Shown piece by piece: positions 5,084 through 7,824 of a stretch of DNA of 7,824 nucleotides. Numbering within the stretch: the first letter of the stretch is position 1; each line of letters begins with the position of its first letter. Source of the stretch: JBGSST01 sp041736915 (lineage in GTDB: Bacteria > Bdellovibrionota > FAC87 > UBA2466). The stretch lies in the NCBI GenBank assembly GCA_041736915.1, contig JBGSST010000275.1:1-7824 (forward strand), given 5' to 3'. The position numbers and the translations under genes are program-made. The notes beneath the pieces were generated by a model that saw only the letters and a program-made list of their open reading frames with translations, made no database searches and was not told the DNA's origin.

Positions 5084-5794
5084 ATGAGCGACCTGCATCA
5101 CGTTGGCGTGGCTTCGGTTTCCGGGAAAAGTCTAGAGTCGGTTCACCCGGAGTTCATCCGGCAAGGTCTCGTCGATGCGCAAAGAAAAAGCTGGGACGGG
5201 TTTCAAGAAATTCGCCGCAGCTTAAAAGCCGGCATGACCGAGAATGAAGCCCGCGAGCTGGCCACCCGCCTATTTACCGCAATGGGATCGCCGCGCCACT
5301 GGCACCGTCCTTACGTGCGCTTTGGTCCGGGCACCGCGCTTACCTTCCACGAGTCGCTCCAGAAAGAGTACCGGCTGCAGGAGGGTGATGCCGTTTATCT
5401 CGATCTGGGGCCCGTTTGGCGAGGCTCCGAATCCGATCTGGAGTACGAAGGAGACGTGGGCGATAGCTTTGCGTTCGGGGCGAACGCCGAGTACGAGCAG
5501 TGCGCGCAGGCCGCCCGCGACCTATGGGCCGAAGGGCGCCGGATGTGGCGGGATGAAGGGGCCAGCGGCGAAAAAATTTATGCGTGGATGAGAGAGCGGG
5601 CTCCGGACCTCGGCTGGACTTTAGTCGAGAAGGTGACGGGCCATCGCGTGAGTGATTTTCCTCACACGAAGTATTCGAAAGAACGGCTTAGCAAGGTGCC
5701 CTTTCACCCGGCGACGTCGCTCTGGATTTTGGAGCTGCAACTCAACCATCCGGACGGAAAGTTCGGCGCGTTCTACGAAGACCTGCTTCAGTAA
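5084..5794 (+). CDS. M24-family metallopeptidase (aminopeptidase P/creatinase fold)
   Basis: A 236-residue single-domain pita-bread protein of peptidase family M24, which includes methionine aminopeptidase, Xaa-Pro aminopeptidase and creatinase. It lacks the N-terminal creatinase domain. The visible ligand set is VYLDLGPV with D107, EGDVGDSF with D124 (or D127), TGHRVSDFPH with H187 or H194, ILELQL with E217, and GAFYEDLL with E232. The segment WHRPYVRFGPGTALTFHE matches the substrate-side region seen in M24 proteins. The two Asp ligands are about 17 residues apart instead of about 11, suggesting a small insertion (RGSESDLEYE). The ATG at 5084, 7 nt after the phosphoesterase stop, is preferred; a GTG at 5048 would overlap that gene. 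No clear Shine-Dalgarno is seen, so coupling is likely. Substrate unknown. Confidence 0.88.
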   Translation: MSDLHHVGVASVSGKSLESVHPEFIRQGLVDAQRKSWDGFQEIRRSLKAGMTENEARELATRLFTAMGSPRHWHRPYVRFGPGTALTFHESLQKEYRLQEGDAVYLDLGPVWRGSESDLEYEGDVGDSFAFGANAEYEQCAQAARDLWAEGRRMWRDEGASGEKIYAWMRERAPDLGWTLVEKVTGHRVSDFPHTKYSKERLSKVPFHPATSLWILELQLNHPDGKFGAFYEDLLQ

Positions 5795-5810
5795 CCGTCG
5801 GTCTTGGCCG

Positions 5811-6488
5811 TTACGTTAGCACGATGGCCACGCTCACGAAGTGGCAGGTGCTGCCCGCCAGCACCATCAGGTGCCAAATTTCGTGAAAGCCAAAGTGAGG
5901 GGGAAAGGGGTCGGGGCGTTTCAAGGCATAGATCACGGCCCCCACCGTGTAACTAAGGCCGCCCGCGATGAGCCACCACATAGCCGCGGGGGCTAGCTCA
6001 CGGTTGAGCGAAGGAAAGACCAGCACGATGAACCAACCCATGAAGAGGTACAGCGCCGTCGTCAGCCAACGGGGGGCATGAATCCAAAAAATGCTGAGCG
6101 CCAATCCAAAAATGGCGATGCCCCAGATGGCGGCGAGCAACGGCATGCCCCAGGTGTTTCGCAACGTGACCATGCAGTAGGGCGTGTAGCTGCCGGCGAT
6201 CAGCGTGAAAATCAGCGCGTGGTCTATTCGGCGTAGCACCAGCTGCGCCTTCTTCGAAACGTGCAACAGATGATAGGCGGCGCTGGAAAGGTAGAGCGCG
6301 ATGAGGCTGATGCCGAAAACCAAAGCCGCGGTAAGCTTGGCCACGTCGCCCGTCGGGCCGATTTTTACAAGTAGGTACACGACCCCGCCCGCTCCGAGTA
6401 GCGCCCCCAGCAAGTGGGTGAGACCGCTCACCGGATCACGCGCGTATCGCGCGATCCAGGAGGTAGAGGGGGCGTGGTCGTGTGTCAA
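5811..6488 (-). CDS. trhA: TrhA/hemolysin III family (PAQR-type) seven-helix membrane protein
   Basis: A 225-residue inner-membrane protein of the PAQR/TrhA family. E. coli TrhA (YqfA) has been linked to membrane-fluidity and energy homeostasis; the hemolysin III label is historical. Seven hydrophobic helices can be read. Family metal-site motifs are conserved: SSAAYHLLH (S69, H73), RRIDHALIF (D89, H90), and the C-terminal HEIWHLMVLAGSTCHF with H202, H206 and H216. N-terminal DPVSGLTHLLGA is also typical. No ATG fits; a TTG at 6486-6488 is chosen because AGGA lies 7 nt before it and it gives the family N-terminus. It follows the response-regulator stop by 20 nt, so it is probably the last gene of that operon. 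It converges on the M24 gene with 16 nt between stops. Confidence 0.92.
   Translation of the reverse strand: MTHDHAPSTSWIARYARDPVSGLTHLLGALLGAGGVVYLLVKIGPTGDVAKLTAALVFGISLIALYLSSAAYHLLHVSKKAQLVLRRIDHALIFTLIAGSYTPYCMVTLRNTWGMPLLAAIWGIAIFGLALSIFWIHAPRWLTTALYLFMGWFIVLVFPSLNRELAPAAMWWLIAGGLSYTVGAVIYALKRPDPFPPHFGFHEIWHLMVLAGSTCHFVSVAIVLT
6433..6457 (-). repeat. Imperfect 25-nt palindrome in the 5' part of trhA
   Basis: GGATCACGCG and CGCGCGATCC pair at 9 of 10 positions around the central CGTAT. It lies in codons for about residues 11-19 of TrhA. It could be a regulator site or a chance product of CG-rich codons; nothing else supports a role. Confidence 0.3.
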
Positions 6489-6508
6489 AAGTTAGTCCTT
6501 CTTCCGTT

Positions 6509-6880
6509 CTAGGGCTTTGCGCAAAACTTGCTGACTAGATTCAAGATGGCATCGACGTCGGCGGGCTTGCGAAGCGCCGCAACGGCTCCCGCCCGCATGC
6601 GCTTCTCATCGGTACGCCCGTCGGCGGTCATGATAATCACCGGAATTTTCGCGAGCTGAGGCTGTTTGTTTTGCTCTTCGCGGAATTGGAAGCCGTCCAT
6701 CACCGGCATCATCAAGTCGAGAATGATTACCGACGGAAGTACTTGCGCGCCCTGCAGCGCCGTCAAAGCTTCGAGCCCGTTTCCCGCCGCCTCCACCGCG
6801 TAGCCCTCCAGCTCGAGCAGCTGTACTACGTTTCGGCGAATGTCCTTATCGTCTTCGACGACTAAAACTCTGGCGCTCAT
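6509..6880 (-). CDS. Stand-alone receiver-domain response regulator (CheY-like)
   Basis: A 123-residue protein made only of a receiver domain, with no DNA-binding or enzymatic output. Key residues are the acidic pair D10/D11 in VVEDDKD, phospho-acceptor D55 in IILDLMMPVMDG, T85 in VIIMTAD and K105 in LRKPAD. It should receive phosphate from the histidine kinase encoded just upstream. Output must occur by protein-protein contact or phosphotransfer to another regulator. Its ATG overlaps the kinase stop as ATGA, and its Shine-Dalgarno (GGAGAG) lies inside the last codons of the kinase gene, so the two are translationally coupled. trhA follows after 20 nt. Confidence 0.95.
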   Translation of the reverse strand: MSARVLVVEDDKDIRRNVVQLLELEGYAVEAAGNGLEALTALQGAQVLPSVIILDLMMPVMDGFQFREEQNKQPQLAKIPVIIMTADGRTDEKRMRAGAVAALRKPADVDAILNLVSKFCAKP

Positions 6881-7824
6881 TTTTTCTCTCCTGCCGTAAA
6901 CACCGGGGCGATAGGTAAGCGAATAGTGAATCGCGATCCCTGTCCCAGTTCGCTATGCACGGAGATAGAGCCGCCGTGCGTTTCAACAATTTGTTTGGTG
7001 ATGTAAAGGCCGAGGCCCAGTCCCGACGTGGTGTTCGCGTCTTTGATTCGCTCGAAGGGAACGAAGATTCGCTCCTGGTTCGCAGGAGCAATGCCACGAC
7101 CAAAATCCCGAACTTCGAGTACGGCCTGCTCGCCGGAAGCGGACAGCGTTACGTCGACGAGGCTTCCCGGGGCGTACTTACCGGCATTGGATAGTAGGTT
7201 GGACAACACCTGTTCCAGGCGATGCCGATCCCAGTGGCCAACGACGCTTGCCTGCAAAGCTAGGTTCACACGGTTGCCACTTTGTTCCAGCAATCCTTCA
7301 AGCCGCTTCACGGTGTCGCGAACCAGCTCGGCCAAATCAAAATTTTCCGGATCTAGCTGGAGATTGCCGGAGGTGAGCTTTGCCACGTCCATCATGTTTT
7401 CCACGAGCACGGTCAGTCGCCGCACTTGCCGTTCGTCATCCAGAAAAAGGGCGGACAACTTATCGGGCGAGAAATCGGTGAGCCTTCCCTTATCCAAGCT
7501 TCGCAGCCGGATCTGTGCCTGAAGGCGTAAAGCCGCGAGCGGGGTTCGTAGCTCGTGCGAGGCCACCGAAAAAAACTCGTCACGTGCCCGTACCGCGGCT
7601 TCGGCCGTTTGCTTCGCGAGCGAAAGTTCCTTGGTTCTCACTTGAACCCGGTGCTCGAGGTCGGCGTAAGCTTGCTTCAGTCGATCATCGGCCAGCTTTT
7701 TCTCGGTGAGGTTGCGAGTTACTTTGGAAAAACCGAGCAAGGACCCATCGTTATCCCGGAGTGCGGTGATGACGACGTTCGCCCAGAATTGGCTACCATC
7801 CTTATGCAGGCGCCACCCTTCTTC
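6877..7824 (-). CDS. PAS-domain sensor histidine kinase, C-terminal 315 residues
   Basis: The frame is open to the right window edge, so the N-terminus is missing. Visible residue 1 is the codon at 7822-7824. Residues about 1-40 are the end of a PAS domain: EEGWRLHKDGSQFWANVVIT, then LLGFSKVTRNLT. A coiled linker (about 41-80) follows. The dimerisation/phospho-acceptor helix has SHELRTPLAAL with H90. The ATPase domain shows the N box NLLSNAGKY, G1 DFGRGI, F box FVPFER and G2 GLGLGLYI. The kinase would autophosphorylate on H90 and pass phosphate to the coupled receiver protein. No membrane helix lies in the visible part; the PAS region suggests a redox, light or small-ligand cue, which cannot be specified. 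The TTG at 7738-7740 could mimic a start, but the PAS sequence continues through it, so it is internal. Confidence 0.95.
   Translation of the reverse strand, partial: EEGWRLHKDGSQFWANVVITALRDNDGSLLGFSKVTRNLTEKKLADDRLKQAYADLEHRVQVRTKELSLAKQTAEAAVRARDEFFSVASHELRTPLAALRLQAQIRLRSLDKGRLTDFSPDKLSALFLDDERQVRRLTVLVENMMDVAKLTSGNLQLDPENFDLAELVRDTVKRLEGLLEQSGNRVNLALQASVVGHWDRHRLEQVLSNLLSNAGKYAPGSLVDVTLSASGEQAVLEVRDFGRGIAPANQERIFVPFERIKDANTTSGLGLGLYITKQIVETHGGSISVHSELGQGSRFTIRLPIAPVFTAGEKK

Noticed and set aside
5791..5814. Possible bidirectional terminator between the M24 gene and trhA
   Set aside because: The inverted repeat pairs only five bases cleanly, then needs a mismatch and wobble pairs, and neither strand has a T-run after it.
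1..7824. Mobile element, CRISPR array, tRNA or defence island
   Set aside because: No repeats with spacers, transposase or integrase motifs, target duplications or tRNA-like folds were seen; composition and gene packing look uniform.

Overview
The window looks like chromosomal DNA of a Gram-negative bacterium. It is moderately GC-rich, tightly packed, and uses ATG, GTG and TTG starts. The neighbouring PA2779-like and PA2778-like genes, a lipoprotein signal, a clade-2 (HPII-type) catalase and a PpiC parvulin point to a beta- or gammaproteobacterium, but a related phylum cannot be excluded. I see no insertion sequence, tRNA, rRNA or CRISPR array. Both ends of the window cut through genes.

There are three blocks. 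Block A (about 3229 down to 1, minus strand) runs in order: a 50-residue membrane protein of the lmo0937 type; a PA2779-family exported protein; a PA2778-family C39-like cysteine peptidase/TPR lipoprotein, apparently broken by a 2-nt frameshift; a PpiC-type parvulin; a small secreted protein of unknown function; a hemerythrin-like HHE protein; and the first 155 residues of a KatE-type catalase. Gaps are mostly about 25-30 nt, with one ATGA overlap and one 83-nt gap that holds a strong hairpin. The theme is envelope maintenance plus oxidative-stress defence. Block B (3338-5794, plus strand) is a compact operon of a diacylglycerol-kinase-like lipid kinase, a calcineurin-like metallophosphoesterase starting on a GTGA overlap, and an M24-family metallopeptidase 7 nt further on. 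Block C (7824 down to 5811, minus strand) is a PAS-containing sensor histidine kinase (N-terminus outside the window), a stand-alone receiver domain joined to it by an ATGA overlap, and a TrhA/hemolysin-III membrane protein 20 nt later. Blocks A and B diverge from an intergenic stretch of about 110 nt (3230-3337) that contains two dyads. Blocks B and C converge with 16 nt between stop codons.

Most genes belong to recognised families. The points most worth a second look are these: the PA2779/PA2778 pair, where the PA2779-like protein ends in an LPAG + membrane helix + Arg-Arg tail beside a translationally coupled cysteine peptidase; the precise 2-nt frameshift in that peptidase; a hairpin that would hide the only Shine-Dalgarno-like run before the GTG-started phosphoesterase; and the coupling of a two-component pair to trhA.
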